A stretch of DNA of 64,000 nt from Wolbachia endosymbiont (group B) of Eucosma cana. GTDB lineage: Bacteria > Pseudomonadota > Alphaproteobacteria > Rickettsiales > Anaplasmataceae. Where the stretch lies: NCBI RefSeq assembly GCF_947250645.1, contig NZ_OX366334.1, forward strand, positions 1,302,001 through 1,366,000, in the 5' to 3' direction. This document shows, one piece after another, positions 44,293 to 52,049 of this stretch. The number at the start of each line of letters is the position of its first letter. The stretch's first letter is position 1. Below the pieces are notes generated by a model. That model did not search any database. It worked only from the letters and a program-made list of their open reading frames with translations, and was not told the origin of the DNA. The translations under genes and the position numbers were made by a program.

Positions 44293-44768
44293 AGATTATT
44301 GGAATTATGGCTGTTGACCCTAATGGGGTAATTGGAATAAATAATGATTTGCCCTGGCGTTATCCAAGTGAGTTTAAACATTTTTGTCAAGTAACCGACA
44401 AGCAAGTTATTGTGATGGGAAGAAAGACATTTGAAACCGTGCCTCAAAGCATACTAAAGAATCGTACACCTATTGTTTTCTCCCGTAACAAGTGTTTTAA
44501 TAGAGGCCCAAAATGTACTGTTGTCTCTTCCATGCAAGAATTTCTGTCAATTCAAAGTAGTTCTCAAGTCTTTGTGATTGGTGGGGCACAAATAGTACAC
44601 CTTTTTTTAGAGCATAACCTAATCTCAGAATTTATTATGACTGAAATGCATAAAACTTATAAAGGTGATACGTATTTCAATTTAGCACTCCTTGATCAGT
44701 GGAATAAAACTATTCTCACTAAAACTAAAGACTATACTATATGCAATTGTGTCCGTTCAGCAGAGTAG
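44289..44768 (+). CDS. folA: Dihydrofolate reductase
   Basis: DHFR reduces dihydrofolate to tetrahydrofolate with NADPH. The 159-residue protein has IIGIMAVDPNGVIGINNDLP, PWRYPSEFKHF (with the Glu at the catalytic position), VIVMGRKTFETVP and FVIGGAQIVHLFL. With the four genes in a row, the folate branch from pterin and pABA to tetrahydrofolate is almost complete in this operon. Confidence 0.95.
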   Translation: MKIIGIMAVDPNGVIGINNDLPWRYPSEFKHFCQVTDKQVIVMGRKTFETVPQSILKNRTPIVFSRNKCFNRGPKCTVVSSMQEFLSIQSSSQVFVIGGAQIVHLFLEHNLISEFIMTEMHKTYKGDTYFNLALLDQWNKTILTKTKDYTICNCVRSAE

Positions 44769-44789
44769 TAAAATAAGGTAAGCGAGAAA

Positions 44790-44960
44790 AGACAACTATC
44801 AGTGCATGACACTGGCTCCTTTATGATGGTCAGTGCCCAGAAACTGGCATCCAGTTAAATTTATGGATCTCAGTGTTAGCTACTTAAATAACAGGGGAGA
44901 GCTACTAAATGACATCTTCAATTTCTGTGTGTCAAGCACTGAAGAGGTCTCTCCTATTTT
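44790..44960. repeat. Decayed palindromic repeat copies downstream of folA
   Basis: The gap between folA and cutA holds degraded copies of the dispersed repeat: GGTCAGTGCCCAGAAACTGG at about 44829-44848, CATCCAG, and GTGTGTCAAGCACTGAAGAGG at about 44925-44945. No ORF is credible here. Confidence 0.6.
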
Positions 44961-45016
44961 CTCTTGATGAATAAATCTAAGTAGAGTATAGTAAAAATGC
45001 ATTTATGTAGCGATTA

Positions 45017-45352
45017 ATGAGCAATTTAGTTTTAGTCTATATAACTTTTTCAAACTTGAAAGAGGCTCAGGCTATTTCTGAAGAATTGTTAAACGAGAAG
45101 TTAATTGTGTGTGTAAATATATTTCCTGAAGTAAACTCTCTGTATTTATGGGAAGGTAAAACTAATAGTAATTGTGAAGTAGTGGCAATTATGAAAAGTA
45201 GGAATGATCAGGCTGATAAGATTGTAGAAAAAATCGAGTCAATGCATTCTTATGATCAACCAGCCGTTGTGATAATACCCATAGGAAAAGCGAATAAATC
45301 TTTTACTAATTGGGTTAATAATGTTATTGATATAAACAATATTGGGGTGTAG
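45017..45352 (+). CDS. cutA: Divalent-cation tolerance protein CutA
   Basis: CutA1 is a small trimeric protein linked to copper and other divalent metals. The 111-residue product has VYITFSNLKEAQAISEELL, EKLIVCVNIFPEVNSLYLWEG and SYDQPAVVIIPI, all family hallmarks. Its last three codons and stop lie within the acceptor stem and 5' end of tRNA-Gln (45343-45352 overlap), so the messenger must be cut or terminated there. Confidence 0.93.
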   Translation: MSNLVLVYITFSNLKEAQAISEELLNEKLIVCVNIFPEVNSLYLWEGKTNSNCEVVAIMKSRNDQADKIVEKIESMHSYDQPAVVIIPIGKANKSFTNWVNNVIDINNIGV

Positions 45353-45414
45353 CCAAGTGGTAAGGCAGCGGTTTTTGATACCGCCACGCGAAGGTTCGAA
45401 TCCTTCCACCCCAG
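45343..45414 (+). tRNA. tRNA-Gln (anticodon TTG)
   Basis: The 72-nt cloverleaf has acceptor TGGGGTG/CACCCCA with discriminator G, anticodon stem GCGGT/ACCGC with loop TTTTGAT (anticodon TTG), and T loop TTCGAAT. The U1-A72 start pair is characteristic of tRNA-Gln. The first ten bases overlap the end of cutA. Confidence 0.95.
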
Positions 45415-45426
45415 CTTTATTGAAGT

Positions 45427-45981
45427 GTGCGTGAAATGATATCACTTTTTTATAAATTAAGGTTATTTAATTACATACTGGGCAGTTTGAAAGATATAGT
45501 TGTCAAGCTATTTCTTTTCACTTTGTATCTTTATACATCGAGCATTATGCTCATGTTTCTCACCAGTGGCTTTTGGTATGCTGTAGAGTTTAGCTCTTTC
45601 AAAAATGCATTTTACCATTTGTATCAATATTTAAAATGGTATTATGAAAATAGAGATGATTTGGGTTATGGAGTTTCTATTAGAATATTAGTAGCGTTTC
45701 TTACTCCGCATTTTCTCTACAAATTATTTTCTGGCACAGGCTGGAAGTCTTTTTTCAAGGAGAAGATAGTTCAGATACTCAGCACAAGAAGAAAAATGAG
45801 TAATAAACCAAATGGCAGTAGTTATGGTTATAGTAATAAGAACAGTTACGGTAACAATAATCTTCAAGAGGCAGAACGGAAAGTGAATATGATAAAGCAG
45901 CTATTAATCCAAGATATAGATGAAGCTATAGAAAAAAGATTAAATGATATTTTTCTTGGTGAGAGGGGTAAACCTCATTAA
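45427..45981 (+). CDS. Hypothetical membrane protein with Asn/Ser/Tyr-rich stretch
   Basis: The 184-residue product starts at GTG 45427 or ATG 45436. It has two hydrophobic regions (KDIVVKLFLFTLYLYTSSIM and IRILVAFLTPHFLYKLF). Then comes a polar stretch (NGSSYGYSNKNSYGNNN, about 133-149) and a C-terminal helix with EAERKVNMIKQLLIQDIDEA. It is not recognised. The stop overlaps by 4 bp the stop of the converging 96-residue gene. Confidence 0.65.
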   Translation: MREMISLFYKLRLFNYILGSLKDIVVKLFLFTLYLYTSSIMLMFLTSGFWYAVEFSSFKNAFYHLYQYLKWYYENRDDLGYGVSIRILVAFLTPHFLYKLFSGTGWKSFFKEKIVQILSTRRKMSNKPNGSSYGYSNKNSYGNNNLQEAERKVNMIKQLLIQDIDEAIEKRLNDIFLGERGKPH

Positions 45982-46268
45982 AAGGGCTTTATCTTTTTTA
46001 GAATTGGCTGTATTTTGTTTTTTACGTATAATGGATCGCAATCAGCCAGTATACATGTTTCAACAAAATCTTGACTGAAGTCTGATAGCCAGGAAATTGC
46101 TTTACGTTTCTCTACCAAGCTTTCTGTTTTTTTACAGTTACTTGCTGCATCAATCATTGCCTGTGATATCACTGATTGCCACAGTATGCAGTACCTTTGT
46201 ATATCATCTAAAGTGCTATTTGCTTCGTGATGGTGAAAAAATTCTTTGAAATTGAAGTTATTTGACAT
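45978..46268 (-). CDS. Small hypothetical protein
   Basis: From the MSNNFNFKEF start (46268) the product is 96 residues. It is helical and has three Cys (YCILW, NCKK, ETCILADCDP) with no membrane segment. An upstream in-frame ATG at 46328 would add 20 residues, but a Shine-Dalgarno-like AGAGGT is closer to 46268. It is not recognised. Confidence 0.6.
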   Translation of the reverse strand: MSNNFNFKEFFHHHEANSTLDDIQRYCILWQSVISQAMIDAASNCKKTESLVEKRKAISWLSDFSQDFVETCILADCDPLYVKNKIQPILKKIKPF

Positions 46269-46706
46269 TACGTACCTCTTTAAGTTGAAAATTAGAATTT
46301 GAAGTAGTGCGAAAGTTGTCTGCTGCAATGAGTAGCCTTTATGACAGTCAGACCGGGTTTTATGTGAGCTATAAATGTTTAAGAAATTATATCTGTTCAG
46401 ATCTATGTGAAACCAGTGCTTCTTTTCTTGTTATCCGAGCTGGGATCCAGGTTGACAAAAGCGCTTTACAACGTTTTGTGTACAAAAGCCAGTGTTGCAT
46501 GACACTATTTGTTCTTACACCCTTTTTGTCTATCTTATTTTGTCACTCTGCTGAACAGATAATTTTCGCCAATAAGCTTTCTACTGAATTTTTGTTATTA
46601 AGCTCGCACAGATCAAAGACAAGTTTTGAGTCAAAAATACCCTTAATATTATAATAAGGGGTTGGTAAAATGTGTCTAGTAAGTTTCTTCTCTATGCAAC
46701 TGCACC
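46269..46706. repeat. Gap with decayed palindromic repeats
   Basis: The gap contains degraded repeat parts: CTTGTTATCCGAGCTGGGAT (about 46430-46449) and CCAGTGTTGCATGACACTAT (about 46488-46507). The 115-codon frame that can be read here (46307-46654) runs through these repeats and has no typical protein features, so I do not call it a gene. Nothing else was seen. Confidence 0.55.
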
Positions 46707-47903
46707 TCAAGCTAATAATGGACCATCAGGCGTATTACCAATTACATTGATTTGGTTTAATATTTTATTAGTGGGGTAAAAATAATTTTTTATAAACTCC
46801 TTATATATAGCTGTTAATTTATGTATATCGTCTATTGATACGCATTCATTTACCTGATGTGCGGTTTTGTTGATCATACCAAATTCAATTACTGGACAAA
46901 TATCCTTAATAAACGCAGCATCAGATGTGCCACCATTTGTACTCAGCACAGCATCAATACCGGTAATTTTATTTATCGCATCAAGCATAATATCAGTATT
47001 TCTATCAGGAATAGAGAGAAAAACGTCCCTGCTGCTCTGCATAGACAGTTTATAATCGTTAGTCACATTGGTGCATATTGCATCAATCATCTTATATAAA
47101 ACGTCTGGTGTTTGTGTATTGTTATATCGAACATTAAAACCTGCTGCTATTGAACTAGGTATTAGATTATTAGTATTATTTCCAACGTCGATAGTAGTAA
47201 TTTCGCAATGTGAAGGCTGAAAGTATTTATTACCAGTATCAAAAGTGGTATCTTTTATCTTACTTAGTATCGATACCATTTTATATATTGGATTATCTGC
47301 TAGATCTGGGTAGGCAACGTGCCCTTGTTTACCATGGCAAATCAATTTAAATGTTGCAGAACCTCTTCTACCTATTTTTATGGTATCACCTAATTTCTCA
47401 CTACTCGTTGGTTCTCCAACTATACAAAAATCTATCTTTTTTTGCTTGCTTTTCATCCATTCCAAAATGGCCTTTGTTCCATGTTCTTCCGTGCTTTCTT
47501 CAGCGCTGGTAATCAATGCACTGATTGAACCGCTGAATCGAAACTTACCTGCAACTGAATCTACGATAGCAGCAATAAATGCAGCTACTCCGCCTTTCAT
47601 ATCAGCTGCTCCTCTTCCGTATAGCATTCCATCTCTAACTTCTGGCTTAAATGGATCAGATATCCAATCTTTTAACTCACCTGGTGGTACAACATCAACA
47701 TGTCCAGCAAAACACAAGTTTGGTACTCCATTTATATATTTCGCATAAAGATTTTTAACTTTATCACCAAACTCTAAAATCTCACATTCAAAACCACTTT
47801 TCTTGAGAATGGCTGCTATATGCTCTATTGCCCCATCGTCTTTTGGTGTTATACTTTTAAAAGAAATTAATTTCTTAGTTAGTTCTACAGGGTCAATCTT
47901 CAT
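46707..47903 (-). CDS. dapE: Succinyl-diaminopimelate desuccinylase
   Basis: DapE removes succinate from N-succinyl-LL-DAP in the lysine/DAP pathway. The 398-residue M20 metallopeptidase has the zinc ligands and catalytic residues in CFAGHVDVVPPG (His, Asp), GRGAADMKGG (bridging Asp), SAEESTEEHGT (general-base Glu pair), VGEPTSS and the C-terminal TNGGTSDAAF with a later His (NKTAHQVNE). It is complete, with an ATG start. The C-terminus carries about 20 extra residues (NQINVIGNTPDGPLLA). Confidence 0.95.
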   Translation of the reverse strand: MKIDPVELTKKLISFKSITPKDDGAIEHIAAILKKSGFECEILEFGDKVKNLYAKYINGVPNLCFAGHVDVVPPGELKDWISDPFKPEVRDGMLYGRGAADMKGGVAAFIAAIVDSVAGKFRFSGSISALITSAEESTEEHGTKAILEWMKSKQKKIDFCIVGEPTSSEKLGDTIKIGRRGSATFKLICHGKQGHVAYPDLADNPIYKMVSILSKIKDTTFDTGNKYFQPSHCEITTIDVGNNTNNLIPSSIAAGFNVRYNNTQTPDVLYKMIDAICTNVTNDYKLSMQSSRDVFLSIPDRNTDIMLDAINKITGIDAVLSTNGGTSDAAFIKDICPVIEFGMINKTAHQVNECVSIDDIHKLTAIYKEFIKNYFYPTNKILNQINVIGNTPDGPLLA

Positions 47904-47945
47904 ATCAATCTTGAAATACTAACATTACCGTATTGTAAACATTCT

Positions 47946-49211
47946 ATGCGATATTTAAAACAAATATTACAGCACACAGAACAAGTTCTTATAAGGGAAG
48001 TAACAGTACTTGCTGATAATATCTATGAAATATGTAGACAATACGGAAATGACATTTTTCTGATTGCAGATGAAAATACAGCAAAACTTTTAAACAAAAA
48101 CATACTTAATAAAGTTTCTCATTTAATTATTCCAGCCACACCTGTCATTCCAGTGCGTGACTATGATGGATCGCAGTGTCACGCTACTTGGATGACACCA
48201 AATAGACTGAACAGAGCTGCTTCTCTCCAAGCTGTAAACCTAGTTAGAAATAAAGCAAAAGATAGTGACTTAATGGTTGCATTTGGCAGTGGCACTGTTA
48301 ATGATATCTGTAAGTACGCAAGCTATTTAGAAGGCAAAGACTACATATCCTTTCCAACAGCTGCTTCCATGAATGGGTATAGCTCTGCAAACGCTTCAAT
48401 ATTAGTTGATGGATATAAAAAATCGTTCGGAGCACATCTTCCAAAGGCAATATACATTGATACCGATATAATTGCCAACGCACCACTACGCCTCACATTA
48501 AGTGGATTTGCAGATTTCATCTGCCGTTCAACAGTACAAGCCGATTGGCTATTATCTAATCTATTACTTGGCACAGAATATAATGAACTCCCCTTTAAAC
48601 TTGTTCGCAATCTGGAGAAAATTTTGCTCAGAGAACACTTGGCACTTGCTAAAAAAGATAAAAGAGTAGTTTTATTACTTATGGAAGCCTTATTGATTTC
48701 AGGACTTGGAATGGTGATGTCAAAAGGCAGCTACTCTGCAAGCCAAGGAGAACATATGATAGCTCATGCAATGGAGACGGTAACAAAAGATTATTCCTCC
48801 TCGTTACATGGCGAAAAAATTGCTGTTACGACGATTACTATGGCTAACTTGCAAGAGGAGATATTGTCAATACAAAACCCGATTACCAAACCGATCACTT
48901 TAGATGTAAAACATATAACTCAGTGCTTTGGTAATACCGAATTTATAAAAATTCTAAAGCAGAAGCAAATTATGCAGCAAAAAATTCAAGAGATTATTTG
49001 CAAAGAATGGAGTAATATTTCTAGTTTAATTAAGCAAAATTTACTATCTGCAAAACACCTGCAGAAAGTATTTGAAGATCTATCAATTCCGTACTTACCG
49101 GAGCATCTTAATTGGAACAAAGAGCAATATTGCAAGGTAGTCAATCTTACATTTGCAACAAGAGATAGATTCACCTTTCTTGATCTAGCTGGTTGTATAG
49201 AAAAAAGTTAG
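47946..49211 (+). CDS. sn-Glycerol-1-phosphate dehydrogenase-like protein
   Basis: The 421-residue product belongs to the iron-containing alcohol dehydrogenase/DHQ synthase-like superfamily, EgsA/AraM branch (COG0371). It has VAFGSGTVNDICKYAS (NAD(P)-binding loop), SFPTAASMNGYSSANASI, the metal-binding ADFICRSTVQADW, and later histidines (GEHMIAHAMET; LHGEKIAV). Glycerol-1-phosphate is the archaeal lipid backbone; bacterial members (AraM) make it for other lipids. A palindromic repeat is translated in frame at about residues 63-87 (TPVIPVRDYDGSQCHATWMT). The physiological product is unproved. Confidence 0.85.
   Translation: MRYLKQILQHTEQVLIREVTVLADNIYEICRQYGNDIFLIADENTAKLLNKNILNKVSHLIIPATPVIPVRDYDGSQCHATWMTPNRLNRAASLQAVNLVRNKAKDSDLMVAFGSGTVNDICKYASYLEGKDYISFPTAASMNGYSSANASILVDGYKKSFGAHLPKAIYIDTDIIANAPLRLTLSGFADFICRSTVQADWLLSNLLLGTEYNELPFKLVRNLEKILLREHLALAKKDKRVVLLLMEALLISGLGMVMSKGSYSASQGEHMIAHAMETVTKDYSSSLHGEKIAVTTITMANLQEEILSIQNPITKPITLDVKHITQCFGNTEFIKILKQKQIMQQKIQEIICKEWSNISSLIKQNLLSAKHLQKVFEDLSIPYLPEHLNWNKEQYCKVVNLTFATRDRFTFLDLAGCIEKS
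48133..48205 (+). repeat. Palindromic repeat inserted in the G1P dehydrogenase-like gene
   Basis: CCTGTCATTCCAGTGCGTGA starts the copy and GTGTCACGCTACTTGGATGA ends it; the half sites CCAGTGCGTGAC and GTGTCACGC pair as in the other members. The insertion adds about 24 residues without breaking the frame, in the loop before the NAD-binding motif. Confidence 0.8.
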
Positions 49212-49766
49212 ATTTTGTGTATTCGTTCAGTAGGGTAGCAAAATAAGATAGACAAAAACACAGTAACAAATGGTGTCATTCAAGTAGCTATCCAGCCTTT
49301 CTTAACAACAAAAACTTAGCATGACTTTTGTGCTCAAAAAACTTCTGGATTCCAGCATCAAGTGCTGGAATGACATGGTGAAATATTATTCAAGTAGCCT
49401 CTGTCCCAGTGCCTATTCAGTGTCATTCAAGTCAACTCTTTTCTTGTCATCCGAGTGCCTAGAGACTGGGATCCAGAAAACTTCACTTTAAATGAGTGCA
49501 TTAGATTGTCTTTATATAGATGCCAGTGTCAGCTACTCGGATGAAATTCATTTAGTTGTCTTTTCTCATCTACCTTACCACTTTCTTGAACGGATACCAT
49601 TAGCCATTCCCCTGAATAGATACAACAAATGTTGTATCTTTATCACTTCACATACATTATTCCATATACTATATGAACAACTGAAAAAAAACTTCAGTTA
49701 ATTGGACAATGAATCACGTTATTTTGTCAAATGCGCTGCTCTTGCCAAACCATAGTTTAGCTTGAG
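49212..49766. repeat. Repeat-rich gap downstream of the G1P dehydrogenase-like gene
   Basis: Several repeat copies lie here: CTGGATTCCAGCATCAAGTG then CTGGAATGACA (49345-49375) and GTCATCCGAGTGCCTAGAGA then CTGGGATCCAG (49445-49480), plus partial units such as TGTCATTCAAGTAGC. A 69-codon frame at 49492-49701 overlaps further repeat sequence (GATGCCAGTGTCAGCTACTC) and is not convincing as a gene. No other feature was seen before tRNA-Met. Confidence 0.65.
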
Positions 49767-49838
49767 TGGCTGAGGAGGGATTTGAACCCCCGACCAAGAG
49801 ATTATGATCCTCCTGCTCTACCACTGAGCTACTCAGCC
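49767..49838 (-). tRNA. tRNA-Met (anticodon CAT), probably elongator
   Basis: On the minus strand the 72-nt gene has acceptor GGCTGAG/CTCAGCC with discriminator A, D arm AGCTCAGTGGTAGAGC, anticodon stem GGAGG/TCTCT with loop ATCATAA (anticodon CAT), and T loop TTCAAAT. It has a normal first base pair, unlike initiator tRNA, and resembles elongator tRNA-Met more than tRNA-Ile(CAT). Its first base coincides with the last base of the purB stop codon, so it is probably processed from the purB transcript. Confidence 0.9.
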
Positions 49839-51130
49839 TAATTGAAAACCTTGCTATATATGTAATCTATATGTTTCATATAATACTTCAAATCAAACAA
49901 AGACTCAAGTTTTTCAGAGTCAATAATTCCATGTAAGGATTTATCTTGTTTCAATTCGAACAGAAAATCACTGTTATCTTGCTTTACTTTCATTGCATTA
50001 TTCTGAACAATTTTATATGCCTCTTCCCTAGTTAAACCACTACTTACCAACTCAAGCAATACACGTTGTGAAAAAACCAAGCCTTTTGAAGAATTTAAGT
50101 TCTTTTCAATATTTTCCTTATTGATCACCAATTTATCTATCAAATCTGTTAATCGTACTAAAGCAAAATCCATTGCTATACAAGCATCAGGAGCAATGCA
50201 CCTTTCCACAGACGAGTGCGATATATCTCGTTCGTGCCATAGTGCAACATTTTCTAATGCAGGAAAAACATAGCTGCGTATTAAGCGTGAGAGCCCAGTC
50301 AAATTCTCACTTAAAATAGGATTACACTTATGCGGCATAGCAGAACTTCCCTTCTGCCCAGTGGAAAAATATTCAGAGATTTCGCCGACTTCAGTTCTTT
50401 GCAAATGACGAATCTCAATTGCAATATTTTCTATTGAGCTTGCAATTACTCCCAAAATTGAAAAGAACATGGCATGTCTATCACGAGGGATGACTTGAGA
50501 CGATATGGTTTCAGGTATGAGTCCCATTTCTTTCGCTACATACTCTTCAACAAATGGATTAATATTTGCAAAATTACCTACTGCACCTGATATTTTACAA
50601 ATTGAGATCTCTTTTTGCGCGCTAATTAATCTCTGATAATTGCGTTTAAATTCAGCATAAAATCTAGCAAATTTTAACCCAAGAGTTATTGGTTCTGCAT
50701 GCATTCCATGACTGCGCCCAACACAAACAATATCTTTATAGTCCTCAGCTTTTTTTTTCAATACTATAAGTAAATTTTTTAGATTCTTGAGTAAAATATC
50801 ACATGACTCTTTCAACTGCACTGCAAGGCATGTATCTAAAACATCAGAACTTGTCATTCCGTAATGGAGATAACGAACATCAACTCCCGCTTTTTCAGCA
50901 ATATATGTCAAAAAAGCTATAACATCATGTTTTACAATGGATTCAATTTCGTTAATACGCTCAATATCAAATTCAATAGCACCAGAGAGCTTTTCAGCAA
51001 CATCATTTGGAATAACTTTTAATTTTGCTTGAGCTTCACATGCTAATTTTTCTATTTTGAGCCATATGTTGAACTTATTTTTTTCTTCCCAAATGGAAGA
51101 GATTTCTTTGCGGCTATAGCGTGGGATCAT
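49838..51130 (-). CDS. purB: Adenylosuccinate lyase
   Basis: PurB acts twice in purine synthesis, releasing fumarate from SAICAR and adenylosuccinate. The 430-residue protein has the fumarase-superfamily motifs YLHYGMTSSDVLDTCLAVQL, VGRSHGMHAEP (catalytic His) and the signature loop GSSAMPHKCNPILSENL with the catalytic Ser. It is full length, with an ATG start (IPRYSRKEI). Confidence 0.97.
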   Translation of the reverse strand: MIPRYSRKEISSIWEEKNKFNIWLKIEKLACEAQAKLKVIPNDVAEKLSGAIEFDIERINEIESIVKHDVIAFLTYIAEKAGVDVRYLHYGMTSSDVLDTCLAVQLKESCDILLKNLKNLLIVLKKKAEDYKDIVCVGRSHGMHAEPITLGLKFARFYAEFKRNYQRLISAQKEISICKISGAVGNFANINPFVEEYVAKEMGLIPETISSQVIPRDRHAMFFSILGVIASSIENIAIEIRHLQRTEVGEISEYFSTGQKGSSAMPHKCNPILSENLTGLSRLIRSYVFPALENVALWHERDISHSSVERCIAPDACIAMDFALVRLTDLIDKLVINKENIEKNLNSSKGLVFSQRVLLELVSSGLTREEAYKIVQNNAMKVKQDNSDFLFELKQDKSLHGIIDSEKLESLFDLKYYMKHIDYIYSKVFN

Positions 51131-51160
51131 TAGATGATCCCTGTCTTATCTTTGAACATG

Positions 51161-51220
51161 CTAGATCCCAGTGTGTAACACTGGGACGACAGAAAAAAAG
51201 TGCACTGGAATGACAGGAGT
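51161..51220. repeat. Palindromic repeat between purB and rplI
   Basis: CTAGATCCCAGTGTGTAACA then CTGGGACGACAG forms a hairpin (stem CCCAGTG/CACTGGG) and is followed by a half unit GTGCACTGGAATGACAGG. It matches the dispersed repeat family and lies just beyond the purB start, in the space downstream of the rplI stop; it may work as the rplI terminator. Confidence 0.75.
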
Positions 51221-51242
51221 AGTTGAAATATTTTATTCACTG

Positions 51243-51767
51243 CTATTCGTTATTTGTATCTTCTTGTTGCTCAGATTTCTGATTTTGCAACTTTACTTGC
51301 CTCAATTCATGTGCATCTTTCTCAGATCTGACAACGTATATAGTAATTGGCACTATCACTTTACTATGTAATTCTATATTCACTTGATACTCGCCCAAAT
51401 TTTTGATACTTATTCCACCAAAAGATAAACTATGATGACTTATATCATATCCTTCTTGTAATAAAGTTTTTGCAATTTCACGTGTGGTTACAGAGCCAAA
51501 AATCTTTCCATCCTCTGAAGCTTGCTTTATTAATATAATAAATTTATCATGCAGTGATGATGCAAGCATTTTTGCTGCATTTAATTTTTTGATATTTTCT
51601 TCTTCCAATAATAAACGCTGTTCCTCTAACTTTATTAAATTTTCCTTAGTGGCTTTCATCGCCTTTTTTTGTGGAAAAAGAAAATTACGTGCATAACCTG
51701 GCTTAACTTTGACAACTTCACCAAGCTTACCTAAAGTTGTTATATTTTCCTTTAAAATTATTAACAT
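51243..51767 (-). CDS. rplI: 50S ribosomal protein L9
   Basis: The 174-residue protein has the L9 N-terminal domain (MLIILKENITTLGKLGEVVKVKPGYARNF is the start, of which GDVVxVKxGYARNFL is the family signature), the long connecting helix (about 40-75) and the C-terminal domain (SVTTREIAKTLLQEG). About 25 extra polar residues (KLQNQKSEQQEDTN) end the chain. It is the third gene of the rpsF-rpsR-rplI operon. Confidence 0.96.
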   Translation of the reverse strand: MLIILKENITTLGKLGEVVKVKPGYARNFLFPQKKAMKATKENLIKLEEQRLLLEEENIKKLNAAKMLASSLHDKFIILIKQASEDGKIFGSVTTREIAKTLLQEGYDISHHSLSFGGISIKNLGEYQVNIELHSKVIVPITIYVVRSEKDAHELRQVKLQNQKSEQQEDTNNE

Positions 51768-51770
51768 AAA

Positions 51771-52049
51771 TTACCTAACTTTTTTAGTACAGTAAGGAGC
51801 AAGAGCTAAAAAGCGTGCTCTTATAATTGCTAAGCGCAACTTTCTTTGTTTTCTTGCGCACACACCTGTTAACCTTCTAGGTAATATTCTACCATAGTCA
51901 GAGGTGAATTTGGACAATAAATCTATATTCTTATAGTCTATGTCCTCATCTTTAGATGCAGCAAGAGGACAGACCTTAGGACGCCTAAAGCCAGTTCTGT
52001 TATTTACAGACACGTAAGAATTATTAAAACTATTTCGTCTTTTCATCAT
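51771..52049 (-). CDS. rpsR: 30S ribosomal protein S18
   Basis: S18 pairs with S6 in the small-subunit platform. The 92-residue protein has [40 protein letters not shown] and [13 protein letters not shown], all core S18 segments. The ATG overlaps the rpsF stop by one base, and rplI starts 3 bp after its stop. Confidence 0.97.
   Translation of the reverse strand: MMKRRNSFNNSYVSVNNRTGFRRPKVCPLAASKDEDIDYKNIDLLSKFTSDYGRILPRRLTGVCARKQRKLRLAIIRARFLALAPYCTKKVR

Noticed and set aside
46307..46654. 115-codon ORF on the plus strand
   Set aside because: It runs through decayed palindromic repeats and has irregular composition with no family features and no proper start signal.
49492..49701. 69-codon ORF on the plus strand
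   Set aside because: It is embedded in repeat-derived sequence. No Shine-Dalgarno or recognisable motif was found.
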